From a virus, in the IMG/VR virus record IMGVR_UViG_3300010354_000716, positions 1 to 22,682 of that record: a DNA stretch of 22,682 bases, one strand, 5' to 3'. The position numbers and the translations under genes are program-made. Of this stretch, positions 1-4,741 are shown in pieces. Under the pieces are notes generated by a model. That model was not told the origin of the DNA. It saw only the letters and a program-made list of their open reading frames with translations, and did not search any database. Numbering within the stretch: position 1 is the stretch's first letter; each line of letters begins with the position of its first letter.

Positions 1-119
1 CTACAGCAATCTTTCGGCTTTGGGAGCCTCCGGTCGGTGGTTCGAATCCACCCTGTTGGACATAGTAATATGTCTTATGGTAGCTCAGCGGTAGAGCAGA
101 GTATAGTGCATCCTGTTTT
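1..119 (+). ncRNA. Y RNA-like RNA with permuted tRNA-mimic module (5' end outside window)
   Basis: Seen: a perfect T-arm (GGTGG TTCGAAT CCACC, 36-52) is followed by a 12-bp helix with one T-T mismatch (53-64 with 69-80) capped by GTAA, then a canonical D-arm (GCTC 83-86 / GAGC 94-97 with GCGGTA loop). This is tRNA order turned inside out: T-arm, acceptor 3' strand, loop, acceptor 5' strand, D-arm. Flanks are CTACAGCAA (1-9) and AGTGCATCCTGT (105-116), followed by a T run. The same two flanks occur in the RNA at 21724-21782, where a 7-bp stem pairs AGGATGC with GCATCCT. The 5' strand AGGATGC is therefore predicted just outside the window. Known: bacterial Y RNAs carry a stem bound by Ro/Rsr and a tRNA-like module. 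Inferred: this is a phage Y RNA. It could instead be a permuted tRNA gene, but no CCA or anticodon loop is visible. Confidence 0.62.
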
Positions 120-125
120 TACAGA

Positions 126-199
126 TGGGGGTTAGTTAAATGGTATAACCACGGATTTTGATTCCGTTATTGAAGGTTCGATTCCTTCACCCTCTGCCA
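126..199 (+). tRNA. tRNA-Gln(TTG)
   Basis: Acceptor TGGGGGT pairs with ACCCTCT (weak 1-72 position, as usual for Gln). Anticodon arm ACGGA-TTTTGAT-TCCGT gives TTG; T-arm GAAGG-TTCGATT-CCTTC; discriminator G and encoded CCA. The following gene's Shine-Dalgarno (AAGGA) overlaps its 3' end. Confidence 0.93.
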
Positions 200-209
200 A
201 GGACTTACT

Positions 210-578
210 ATGGACAATAAATTTTATATTGACGAACAATACATCTGTGATGTTACTGTTAGAACTGAACACGATTTTATCAAAGATCGTAATAATATCA
301 CACACGAAGACCTGATCCTGATCCTGAAAGGTCATGATAAGATGGTTACCACTGGCAGTAAAGATCACGATGAGTTTACTCGGTTGCGTAATCAGTTAGA
401 GAAACTTGGTTATATCAAATGCGAACGTGGTTGGTGGAATGGTGATAGAGTATTGAAGCCATTCTATTTGAACGGTTGGCGATTCAAAAAGAATCATAGA
501 TTTCCTTGCGCGGCGGCACTAAAGAATAGTATCCACTGTGCTAAAAAGTATGGCTGGAAAAGTATCAGTAGCCTATAA
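210..578 (+). CDS. hypothetical protein, 122 aa
   Basis: I do not recognise this protein. The ATG has an AAGGA ribosome binding site overlapping the 3' end of tRNA-Gln. The product is soluble-looking, with no signal peptide or membrane segment; charged N-terminal half, then a basic, aromatic C-terminal half (WWNGDRVLKPFY around 75-86; two cysteines near 100 and 109). The stop codon TAA ends exactly one base before tRNA-Thr begins, so the gene is sandwiched between two tRNAs with no free spacer. Such small proteins are common in phage tRNA clusters. No function can be assigned. Confidence 0.75.
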   Translation: MDNKFYIDEQYICDVTVRTEHDFIKDRNNITHEDLILILKGHDKMVTTGSKDHDEFTRLRNQLEKLGYIKCERGWWNGDRVLKPFYLNGWRFKKNHRFPCAAALKNSIHCAKKYGWKSISSL

Positions 579-652
579 GCTCTTATAGGTAAGTGGCATA
601 CCAGCACTTTGGTAAAGTGCAATCACAAGTTCGATTCTTGTTAAGAGCACCA
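579..652 (+). tRNA. tRNA-Thr(GGT)
   Basis: Acceptor GCTCTTA/TAAGAGC, D-stem GGTA/TACC, anticodon arm GCACT-TTGGTAA-AGTGC (GGT), T-arm ACAAG-TTCGATT-CTTGT, A discriminator, encoded CCA. It starts at the base after the stop codon of the preceding gene. Confidence 0.93.
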
Positions 653-658
653 ATATAT

Positions 659-751
659 GGAAGCGTGGCAGAGCCTGGTTTATTGCAACAGTCTTGAAAA
701 CTGTCGGTCGTTTTTAGCGGCCCGTGAGTTCGAATCTCACCGCTTCCACCA
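659..751 (+). tRNA. tRNA-Ser(TGA)
   Basis: Class II tRNA: acceptor GGAAGCG/CGCTTCC, anticodon loop CTTGAAA (TGA), long variable arm (CGGTCGTTTTTAGCGGCCCG), T-arm GTGAG-TTCGAAT-CTCAC, A discriminator, CCA encoded. Confidence 0.94.
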
Positions 752-760
752 CCTATAGTC

Positions 761-768
761 TATAAATA
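761..768 (+). promoter_or_regulatory. T4-type late promoter box TATAAATA
   Basis: Exact match to the T4 late-promoter -10 consensus TATAAATA. It lies between tRNA-Ser and the gene at 775, leaving only six bases before the ATG. In T4 late promoters transcription starts about six bases after this box, so a transcript would begin at or next to the ATG. Confidence 0.55.
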
Positions 769-774
769 TTTTAC

Positions 775-1266
775 ATGGATCAATTTGTTAAGAATATAGA
801 TTTGAAAAAAGCAATTGAAAATAAGACTCATCTTAAATTCAACTTAGAAACATTACCAAGTATAAATTGGAATGACATCTTAACTTGTCTAAGCGATAAT
901 GTAAAAAGTAAAAGTTTTATTAAAGTCATGCCTAACTTTGGGACTGTGGTCCATGACACAAGTATGAATAAGACAATTACTGATGTTTCAAAATCTATAC
1001 AAATGATTAATATAGATGCGCAAGTTACTGCACATTTATATATTTCATTTACAGATAGTGCTAGAACATTTGGTTGGCATAACGACGACGTCGATGTTAT
1101 ATTTTGGCAAATACAAGGAACTACGCTTTTTAGTGTAAAAGAAAACAACCATTTTTTTGATTATAGATTACAGGTTAATGATCTTATATACATTCCAAAA
1201 ACAATGGAACATAACACAAAGCCTATAACTCCTAGAGCAGGAATTTCATTTGGATTAGCATACTAA
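775..1266 (+). CDS. JmjC/cupin-like 2OG-Fe(II) oxygenase-type protein
   Basis: A 163-aa DSBH protein. Visible motif: H102-N-D104 followed by VDVIFWQIQG, then LIYIPKTMEH with distal H146 and R154. This is the HxD...H metal triad of JmjC-like/cupin 2-oxoglutarate oxygenases, including the typical FWQIxG strand after HxD. The N-terminal 95 residues probably form the rest of the fold. It is shorter than cellular JmjC enzymes but similar to stand-alone phage oxygenases. No Shine-Dalgarno precedes the ATG; a TATAAATA box ends six bases upstream, hinting at a leaderless late transcript. Its stop codon touches the ATG of the next oxygenase, so the two are probably co-expressed. Substrate unknown. Confidence 0.75.
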   Translation: MDQFVKNIDLKKAIENKTHLKFNLETLPSINWNDILTCLSDNVKSKSFIKVMPNFGTVVHDTSMNKTITDVSKSIQMINIDAQVTAHLYISFTDSARTFGWHNDDVDVIFWQIQGTTLFSVKENNHFFDYRLQVNDLIYIPKTMEHNTKPITPRAGISFGLAY

Positions 1267-1848
1267 ATGATCAAAGAACTTGATGTATTAAAATTGCCGT
1301 TCTATCAATGGCAACTTGAAGATGAAATTATAGATAAAGTAAACAGCATTGTTCCTAGTTTAGACTATTTTCCTAACGATTATAATTTTTCAACCAACTA
1401 CTCTTGTGACTTAGATTTTATTGTAGATGAAATAAATTATCGATTAGATGAACTTAAAGAAATTCTGTATCCAAACAATAACCAATTTAAAATAGAAGTA
1501 ACTGAATATTGGGCAAACAAAACTGATTTCTCGTCGCAACATCATAAACACAATCATCCTAATTCATTATTCAGTGGTATAATATACTTGACAAATCATA
1601 ATAAGGGTGGTTTTACTAGATTCTATTATGAGAATTTATTTTATTGGCATCCATTTATTGTAACTTTAAATCAAAACAAAGATTTGCATTTTGATGTTTC
1701 TCCTAAAAAAGGGATGATGATTGTGTTTCCTAGTAACATTAAGCATTCTGTTGTGCCTAATAGAAGTAGGGAAACTAGATATACAATTTCATTTAATACA
1801 TTTTTTAAAGGAATGATTGGAGAGAATTCTTATAATTTAAAAATTTAA
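1267..1848 (+). CDS. putative 2OG-Fe(II) oxygenase (2OG-FeII_Oxy_5 type)
   Basis: A 193-aa protein with the signature of the Oxy_5 family: H95-N-H97-P-NS followed by LFSGIIYLTN, then KKGMMIVFPSNIKH with distal H160 and a 2OG-binding Arg in RETRYTISFNTFF (168-180). The family normally reads HxHxNSxxSGVxYL...GxLxxFPSxxxHxVxxN...R. The N-terminus LDVLKLPFYQWQL resembles that of the paralogue at 16768, so the two are likely duplicates. It starts at the base after the upstream oxygenase stop codon and ends two bases before tRNA-Gly. It probably hydroxylates a protein or small molecule; the target is unknown. Confidence 0.8.
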   Translation: MIKELDVLKLPFYQWQLEDEIIDKVNSIVPSLDYFPNDYNFSTNYSCDLDFIVDEINYRLDELKEILYPNNNQFKIEVTEYWANKTDFSSQHHKHNHPNSLFSGIIYLTNHNKGGFTRFYYENLFYWHPFIVTLNQNKDLHFDVSPKKGMMIVFPSNIKHSVVPNRSRETRYTISFNTFFKGMIGENSYNLKI

Positions 1849-1850
1849 TT

Positions 1851-1925
1851 GCGGGTATGGTGCTAGTGGTAACACATGACTTTGCCAAAGTTAAGTTGCG
1901 AGTTCGATTCTCGCTACCCGCTCCA
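1851..1925 (+). tRNA. tRNA-Gly(GCC)
   Basis: Acceptor GCGGGTA/TACCCGC, anticodon arm TGACT-TTGCCAA-AGTTA (GCC; one G-T pair), T-arm GCGAG-TTCGATT-CTCGC, T discriminator, CCA encoded. Two bases after the preceding stop codon. Confidence 0.93.
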
Positions 1926-1930
1926 TACAA

Positions 1931-2023
1931 GGAAGGTTGGCTGAGAGGCTGAAGGCAGCGGTTTGCTAAACCGTCGATCGTTTTAAAAGCGGTCCAAGGG
2001 TTCGAATCCCTTACCTTCCACCA
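1931..2023 (+). tRNA. tRNA-Ser(GCT)
   Basis: Class II tRNA with acceptor GGAAGGT/ACCTTCC, anticodon loop TTGCTAA (GCT), long variable arm, T-arm AAGGG-TTCGAAT-CCCTT, A discriminator and CCA. Confidence 0.94.
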
Positions 2024-2039
2024 AACAAAGGAATTTATT

Positions 2040-2192
2040 ATGCCTATGTATGAAACTACTGTAAAAACACCCCAAGGTGAAGAGAAGAAAAGAATATATG
2101 CTGAAAATGTTCAAGAAGCTAAAAAACTTTTTGAACAACTGTATGGTGGTCCTAGAGCAGTGCCTTATATTCCTAAGGTTGTTGCTAGCTAA
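2040..2192 (+). CDS. small hypothetical protein, 50 aa
   Basis: A short ORF starting MPMYETTVKTPQGEEKKRIY and ending PRAVPYIPKVVAS. AAAGGA lies eight bases before the ATG, and the stop codon is followed three bases later by the methyltransferase gene. The sequence (TVKTPQGEEKKRIYAENVQEAKKLFEQLYG) looks like a two-stranded sheet plus helix, as in small phage proteins that act on amino-acid-side modification or translation, but I cannot assign a function. Coding nature is supported by the Shine-Dalgarno, the fit between tRNA-Ser and the next gene, and ordinary composition. Confidence 0.65.
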   Translation: MPMYETTVKTPQGEEKKRIYAENVQEAKKLFEQLYGGPRAVPYIPKVVAS

Positions 2193-2195
2193 TAA

Positions 2196-2966
2196 ATGGA
2201 CAATATTCAAAAAAAAATTGTCGACTATTGGAATAAGCAACCGTGCAATATCAAGCACAGTTCAGCAGAAGTTGGCACAGAACAATTCTTTAATGATATA
2301 ACAAATAAAAGATTATTTGTCGAACCTCATGCTGCTACTTTTGCTCAATATCACTTATATCAGAATAAACGTGTTTTAGAAATTGGCTGTGGTATAGGAA
2401 CAGAAGCTGCTGAATTTGCTAAACACGGTGCAGAGTATGTAGGTCTAGATATTAGTAAAAACAGTTTAGAATTGGCAAGAAAGAGATTTGAAATATTTGA
2501 CCTTGCTGGACAATTTCACCTTAGAAATGCTGCCGAAGATCTTAGTGATTTGGGATTGTTTGATCTAGTTTATTCATACGGTGTAATACATCATTATCCA
2601 AATGAGCAAGACATCATTAAACAAATTCATAAAGTTCTTAAACCACAAGGCGAATTTAAGTTTATGGTATATGCGAAGAATAGTTGGAAATATGCTATGA
2701 TACGCAAAGGTCTGGATCAATATGAGGCACAACCAGGTTGTCCATTTGCTAAGGTTTATACACAAGAAGAGATATATACATTGCTAGATGGATATTTTGA
2801 AGTAAAAAGAATTAGACAAGATCATTGTTTCATGTATAATATAGACAAATACAAACAAAACGTATACGAACTTGAATCTTGGTTTGCTGCTATGCCTCCC
2901 CAGGTGATAGAAGCATTGAAAGAATATCTAGGTTGGCATTTAATGATAAAAGCAGTAAAAATTTAA
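2196..2966 (+). CDS. class I SAM-dependent methyltransferase
   Basis: A 256-aa Rossmann methyltransferase. Motif I is VLEIGCGIGTEAAEFA (60-75), the acidic residue after beta-2 is in YVGLDIS (D85), and a motif IV-like strand is FDLVYSYGVIHHYPN (about 121-135) with a following LKPQGEFKFMVY strand. The VIHHYPN stretch is typical of Methyltransf_11/25 small-molecule or lipid-type methyltransferases rather than DNA methylases (no DPPY or PC motif). A C-terminal extension (about 170-256) contains Cys and aromatic residues. It lies three bases after the 50-aa ORF and one base before tRNA-Ala. Substrate unknown; it might serve peptide or surface-glycan modification with its neighbours. Confidence 0.82.
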   Translation: MDNIQKKIVDYWNKQPCNIKHSSAEVGTEQFFNDITNKRLFVEPHAATFAQYHLYQNKRVLEIGCGIGTEAAEFAKHGAEYVGLDISKNSLELARKRFEIFDLAGQFHLRNAAEDLSDLGLFDLVYSYGVIHHYPNEQDIIKQIHKVLKPQGEFKFMVYAKNSWKYAMIRKGLDQYEAQPGCPFAKVYTQEEIYTLLDGYFEVKRIRQDHCFMYNIDKYKQNVYELESWFAAMPPQVIEALKEYLGWHLMIKAVKI

Positions 2967-2967
2967 T

Positions 2968-3042
2968 GGGGGATTAGTATAGTTGGGAAAACACCGCGTT
3001 TGCACCGCGGAGTCAGCGGTTCGACCCCGCTATCCTCCACCA
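2968..3042 (+). tRNA. tRNA-Ala(TGC)
   Basis: Acceptor GGGGGAT/ATCCTCC, anticodon arm CCGCG-TTTGCAC-CGCGG (TGC), T-arm AGCGG-TTCGACC-CCGCT, A discriminator, CCA. The third acceptor pair is G-T. Confidence 0.93.
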
Positions 3043-3047
3043 ACAAT

Positions 3048-3122
3048 TCCAGATTAGCTCAGCGGTAGAGCAGTTGACTGTTAATCAATTGGTCCCTGGT
3101 TCGATCCCAGGATCTGGAGCCA
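3048..3122 (+). tRNA. tRNA-Asn(GTT)
   Basis: Acceptor TCCAGAT/ATCTGGA, D-arm GCTC...GAGC, anticodon arm TTGA-CTGTTAA-TCAA (GTT), T-arm CCTGG-TTCGATC-CCAGG, G discriminator, CCA. Confidence 0.94.
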
Positions 3123-3128
3123 TAATTT

Positions 3129-3228
3129 GCCCCCGTAGCTTAATTGGTAAAGAAGCGAGCTTATACCTCGCCAAAGCACAGGCCAGATAAGCCTGAGTGT
3201 GCAGGTTCGAGTCCTGCCGGGGGCACCA
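3129..3228 (+). tRNA. unusual tRNA-Ile-like gene with two anticodon-arm-like hairpins
   Basis: A 100-nt gene with acceptor GCCCCCG/CGGGGGC, T-arm GCAGG-TTCGAGT-CCTGC, A discriminator and CCA. Two perfect 5-bp, 7-nt-loop hairpins follow the D-arm. The first is GCGAG-CTTATAC-CTCGC (TAT in the anticodon position, U33 present). The second is CAGGC-CAGATAA-GCCTG (GAT in the anticodon position, A instead of U33), followed by a normal 5-nt variable loop AGTGT. Both triplets are Ile anticodons. It can be read as an Ile(TAT) tRNA with a very long (about 29-nt) variable arm, or as an Ile(GAT)-type tRNA with an inserted second anticodon arm. Confidence 0.75.
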
Positions 3229-3250
3229 ACAAACACAGAGAGGAAATAAA

Positions 3251-3331
3251 ATGGAAATTTTAGCAATTAATCTTGCATCAATATTTTTGATGTCATTGGT
3301 CTACACATTTAGTGAAATTATAGACATGTGA
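3251..3331 (+). CDS. tiny membrane peptide, 26 aa
   Basis: A short ORF, MEILAINLASIFLMSLVYTF followed by SEIIDM, preceded by a strong GAGAGGAAAT ribosome binding site. Residues 3-20 are a single hydrophobic helix. The stop codon TGA lies inside the first four bases of tRNA-Cys, so gene and tRNA overlap. It resembles the 20-aa membrane peptide at 4742 in layout (strong site, hydrophobic, between tRNAs), not in sequence. Function unknown. Confidence 0.5.
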   Translation: MEILAINLASIFLMSLVYTFSEIIDM

Positions 3332-3405
3332 AGGTGGCAGAGAGGCCCAATGCAACAGTCTGCAAAACTGTAAAACCGCCGGTTCAAATCCGGCCCTTCA
3401 CTCCA
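3328..3405 (+). tRNA. tRNA-Cys(GCA)
   Basis: Acceptor GTGAAGG/CCTTCAC, anticodon arm ACAGT-CTGCAAA-ACTGT (GCA), T-arm GCCGG-TTCAAAT-CCGGC, T discriminator (required by CysRS) and CCA. Its 5' end contains the stop codon of the 26-aa ORF. Confidence 0.93.
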
Positions 3406-3410
3406 ATAAC

Positions 3411-3484
3411 GGCCCTGTAGTTAAATGGTATAACGGTCGACTGATAATCGGCTATTACAAGTTCGATTCTTGTTGGGGCTACCA
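3411..3484 (+). tRNA. tRNA-Ile(GAT)
   Basis: Acceptor GGCCCTG pairs with TGGGGCT using three G-T pairs; anticodon arm GTCGA-CTGATAA-TCGGC (GAT); T-arm ACAAG-TTCGATT-CTTGT; A discriminator; CCA. This is the ordinary Ile tRNA, in contrast to the odd gene at 3129. Confidence 0.91.
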
Positions 3485-3491
3485 ATAAATA
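3484..3491 (+). promoter_or_regulatory. late-promoter-like box AATAAATA
   Basis: One mismatch from TATAAATA, beginning on the last A of tRNA-Ile's CCA. The ATG of the next gene is five bases downstream, as at 761/775, so the transcript would start at about the ATG. Confidence 0.4.
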
Positions 3492-3496
3492 TCTAC

Positions 3497-4132
3497 ATGC
3501 ATTATTTTCAAACTGATTTTGATTTTTCGGATGGAACAAAGAAATTAATCAAAAAACGATTTGAAAATTTTTGGGTGAAAGAATTTGAGCACGATGCCGA
3601 GTATGCTACACTCAAGAATATATTTGACATTAGTTCAATAGGAAAAGAACTTAGAACTTTTCTAAAATCATACGATATAGATTTCAAGTATGGTGGTGTA
3701 AATGCATTTATTAGTAACACAACCAGCTATACCAAAACCAACCCGCATGTGGATGTTTTGCATAAAGACAATTTTTTGCCTATAAAATCAAGATTCAACG
3801 TAATGATTTTAGGTAACCCAAATGATCCTATGATATGGTGGAAAGATTTTACATTTGGAAATCCGAATCATGTTAAACATAAATTTTCATATTTTGGAAA
3901 AGAATATGAATCTCTAGGAGTTCCTGGAGAATCTATAAAAGAAAGATTAGAGTATCTAGGAGCTCCTAGCTGTATTAAACATAATCTTTTGACGCCTAGT
4001 GCTTTTGTGAACACGTTTTCTGCACATGCATTAGAAATTTCTCCAGGACCTAGATTAATAATAAGTGTTCCAATCGACAAGCATATTGATCAATACTACC
4101 GTAGTTCAATGGATAGAACAACTCTCTCCTAA
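3497..4132 (+). CDS. putative 2OG-Fe(II) oxygenase-like protein overlapping tRNA-Arg
   Basis: A 211-aa protein beginning MHYFQTDFDFSDG. Visible DSBH signature: NPH84-V-D86 (HxD), then SRFNVMILGN and MIWW strands, and a distal FSAH177ALEISPGPR186LIISV with the 2OG-binding Arg. An insert of about 50 residues (120-168) separates the halves. I chose ATG 3497 rather than an in-frame TTG at 3470, which lies inside tRNA-Ile. The last 13 codons run through the 5' half of tRNA-Arg(CCT), and the TAA stop coincides with the anticodon loop CTCCTAA. The mRNA and tRNA are therefore mutually exclusive products. Substrate unknown. Confidence 0.7.
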   Translation: MHYFQTDFDFSDGTKKLIKKRFENFWVKEFEHDAEYATLKNIFDISSIGKELRTFLKSYDIDFKYGGVNAFISNTTSYTKTNPHVDVLHKDNFLPIKSRFNVMILGNPNDPMIWWKDFTFGNPNHVKHKFSYFGKEYESLGVPGESIKERLEYLGAPSCIKHNLLTPSAFVNTFSAHALEISPGPRLIISVPIDKHIDQYYRSSMDRTTLS

Positions 4133-4169
4133 AGAGTAGATACAGGTTCGACTCCTGTCGGAAGTGCCA
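4095..4169 (+). tRNA. tRNA-Arg(CCT)
   Basis: Acceptor ACTACCG/CGGAAGT with one A-A mismatch, D-stem GTTC/GAAC, anticodon arm ACTCT-CTCCTAA-AGAGT (CCT), T-arm ACAGG-TTCGACT-CCTGT, G discriminator, CCA. Its first 38 bases overlap the 3' end of the preceding coding region. Confidence 0.87.
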
Positions 4170-4174
4170 AAAAT

Positions 4175-4246
4175 ACCTCCACTGTCGGAACAGCGTCTGG
4201 TCTTCTAAACCGGATTAGGGGAGTTCGATTCTCTCTGGAGGTGCCA
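4175..4246 (+). tRNA. tRNA-Arg(TCT) with short D-arm
   Basis: Acceptor ACCTCCA/TGGAGGT, anticodon arm CTGGT-CTTCTAA-ACCGG (TCT), T-arm GGGAG-TTCGATT-CTCTC, G discriminator, CCA. Only 15 bases separate acceptor and anticodon stem; the D-arm reduces to CTGT-CGGA-ACAG. Confidence 0.88.
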
Positions 4247-4252
4247 ACAAAT

Positions 4253-4327
4253 ACCACCTTAGTATAATGGAGAATACACTCGGTTACGACCCGGGAAACG
4301 TGGGTTCGATTCCTGCAGGTGGTGCCA
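4253..4327 (+). tRNA. tRNA-Arg(ACG)
   Basis: Acceptor ACCACCT/AGGTGGT, anticodon arm CTCGG-TTACGAC-CCGGG (ACG; A34 would need conversion to inosine), T-arm GTGGG-TTCGATT-CCTGC, G discriminator, CCA. Confidence 0.92.
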
Positions 4328-4334
4328 TAAAAAT

Positions 4335-4425
4335 CTGGTAGGGGTAAGGTTGCGTAGCAATACCTGTATGAGTGAAAGGCTCATATGTCTAGACAGAGGA
4401 CCCACACGCCCTACGGAGTCTGTCT
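4335..4425 (+). ncRNA. possible pseudoknotted structured RNA between two tRNAs
   Basis: Seen in the 98 bases between tRNA-Arg and tRNA-Leu: hairpin TATGAG-TGAAAGG-CTCATA (4367-4385), hairpin around TTGC-GTA-GCAA (4350-4360), GTAGGG (4338-4343) complementary to CCCTAC (4409-4414), and AGACAGA (4391-4397) complementary to TCTGTCT (4419-4425). The last two helices cross, so together they would make a pseudoknot. The final helix ends at the base before tRNA-Leu. No ORF, promoter or known RNA family is recognised. Confidence 0.35.
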
Positions 4426-4503
4426 GCCCTTCTGGACAAATCGGTAAAGTCGTCTTCCTCAAAAGGAGAAATTTTCTTGGTTCAAATCCAAGGAAGGGCA
4501 CCA
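4426..4503 (+). tRNA. tRNA-Leu(CAA)-type anticodon in a class I body
   Basis: Acceptor GCCCTTC/GAAGGGC, D-stem GAC/GTC, anticodon arm TCTTC-CTCAAAA-GGAGA (CAA), short variable loop AATTTT, T-arm CTTGG-TTCAAAT-CCAAG, A discriminator, CCA. Bacterial tRNA-Leu normally has a long variable arm; this one does not. Confidence 0.8.
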
Positions 4504-4510
4504 AAATATA

Positions 4511-4539
4511 TTGACACAGATACAGTTAGGTAATACAAT
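4511..4539 (+). promoter_or_regulatory. consensus sigma70-type promoter
   Basis: TTGACA (4511-4516), 17-bp spacer, TACAAT (4534-4539). It lies in the gap after tRNA-Leu and drives the short leader ORF/hairpin and probably tRNA-Lys. It is one of two such near-perfect promoters in the window (the other at 21685). Confidence 0.75.
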
Positions 4540-4561
4540 TATTAATGTTAAGGAGAAAGGT

Positions 4562-4582
4562 ATGAATCCTGCTAAACCTTAG
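4562..4582 (+). CDS. six-codon leader peptide (MNPAKP)
   Basis: A strong Shine-Dalgarno-like run AAGGAGAAAGG ends just before an ATG that opens only six codons, MNPAKP, then TAG. The G of the stop codon is the first paired base of a strong hairpin (4582-4620). Placement 22 bases after a consensus promoter suggests a leader peptide or attenuator-like element, but no T run follows the hairpin. The peptide ends in Lys-Pro-stop, and Pro before a stop codon is known to slow termination. Coding status is tentative. Confidence 0.4.
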   Translation: MNPAKP

Positions 4583-4620
4583 TGTCCGCTATACTTCCAT
4601 TGTAAGGTATAGTTGGGCAC
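4582..4620 (+). other. stable hairpin after the leader ORF
   Basis: GTGTCC (4582-4587) pairs with GGGCAC (4615-4620) and CTATAC (4589-4594) with GTATAG (4607-4612), with a small internal loop. It lies between the leader ORF and tRNA-Lys. No T run follows, so it is not a simple terminator; it may be a processing or attenuation structure, or the body of a small RNA. Confidence 0.5.
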
Positions 4621-4645
4621 GTTAAATCAACAGATACAATACAAT

Positions 4646-4721
4646 GGGACGTTAGCTCAGTTGGTAGAGCAGTAGACTTTTAATCTATTGGTCGTGGGTT
4701 CGAACCCCGCACGTCCTACCA
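4646..4721 (+). tRNA. tRNA-Lys(TTT)
   Basis: Acceptor GGGACGT/ACGTCCT, D-arm GCTC...GAGC, anticodon arm TAGA-CTTTTAA-TCTA (TTT), T-arm GTGGG-TTCGAAC-CCCGC, A discriminator, CCA. Confidence 0.94.
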
Positions 4722-4741
4722 ATTACAAACTAGGAGTGAAT

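Noticed and set aside
1-60. Partial tRNA-Pro(TGG) suggested by CTTTGGGAG and the T-arm
   Set aside because: The anticodon stem would have only three pairs, no D-loop motif precedes it, and no CCA follows. The permuted Y RNA-like model explains both this part and the D-arm at 81-98.
828-1148. Minus-strand 106-aa ORF
   Set aside because: It is a shadow of the JmjC-like gene on the + strand and has no recognisable protein pattern or start signal.
3081-3266. Minus-strand ORF with GAPGRTRTCTLRLIWP-like text
   Set aside because: It is the antisense of tRNA genes; such translated-tRNA ORFs (also at 132-368, 1983-2258, 4259-4504 and 13893-14090) are well-known artefacts.
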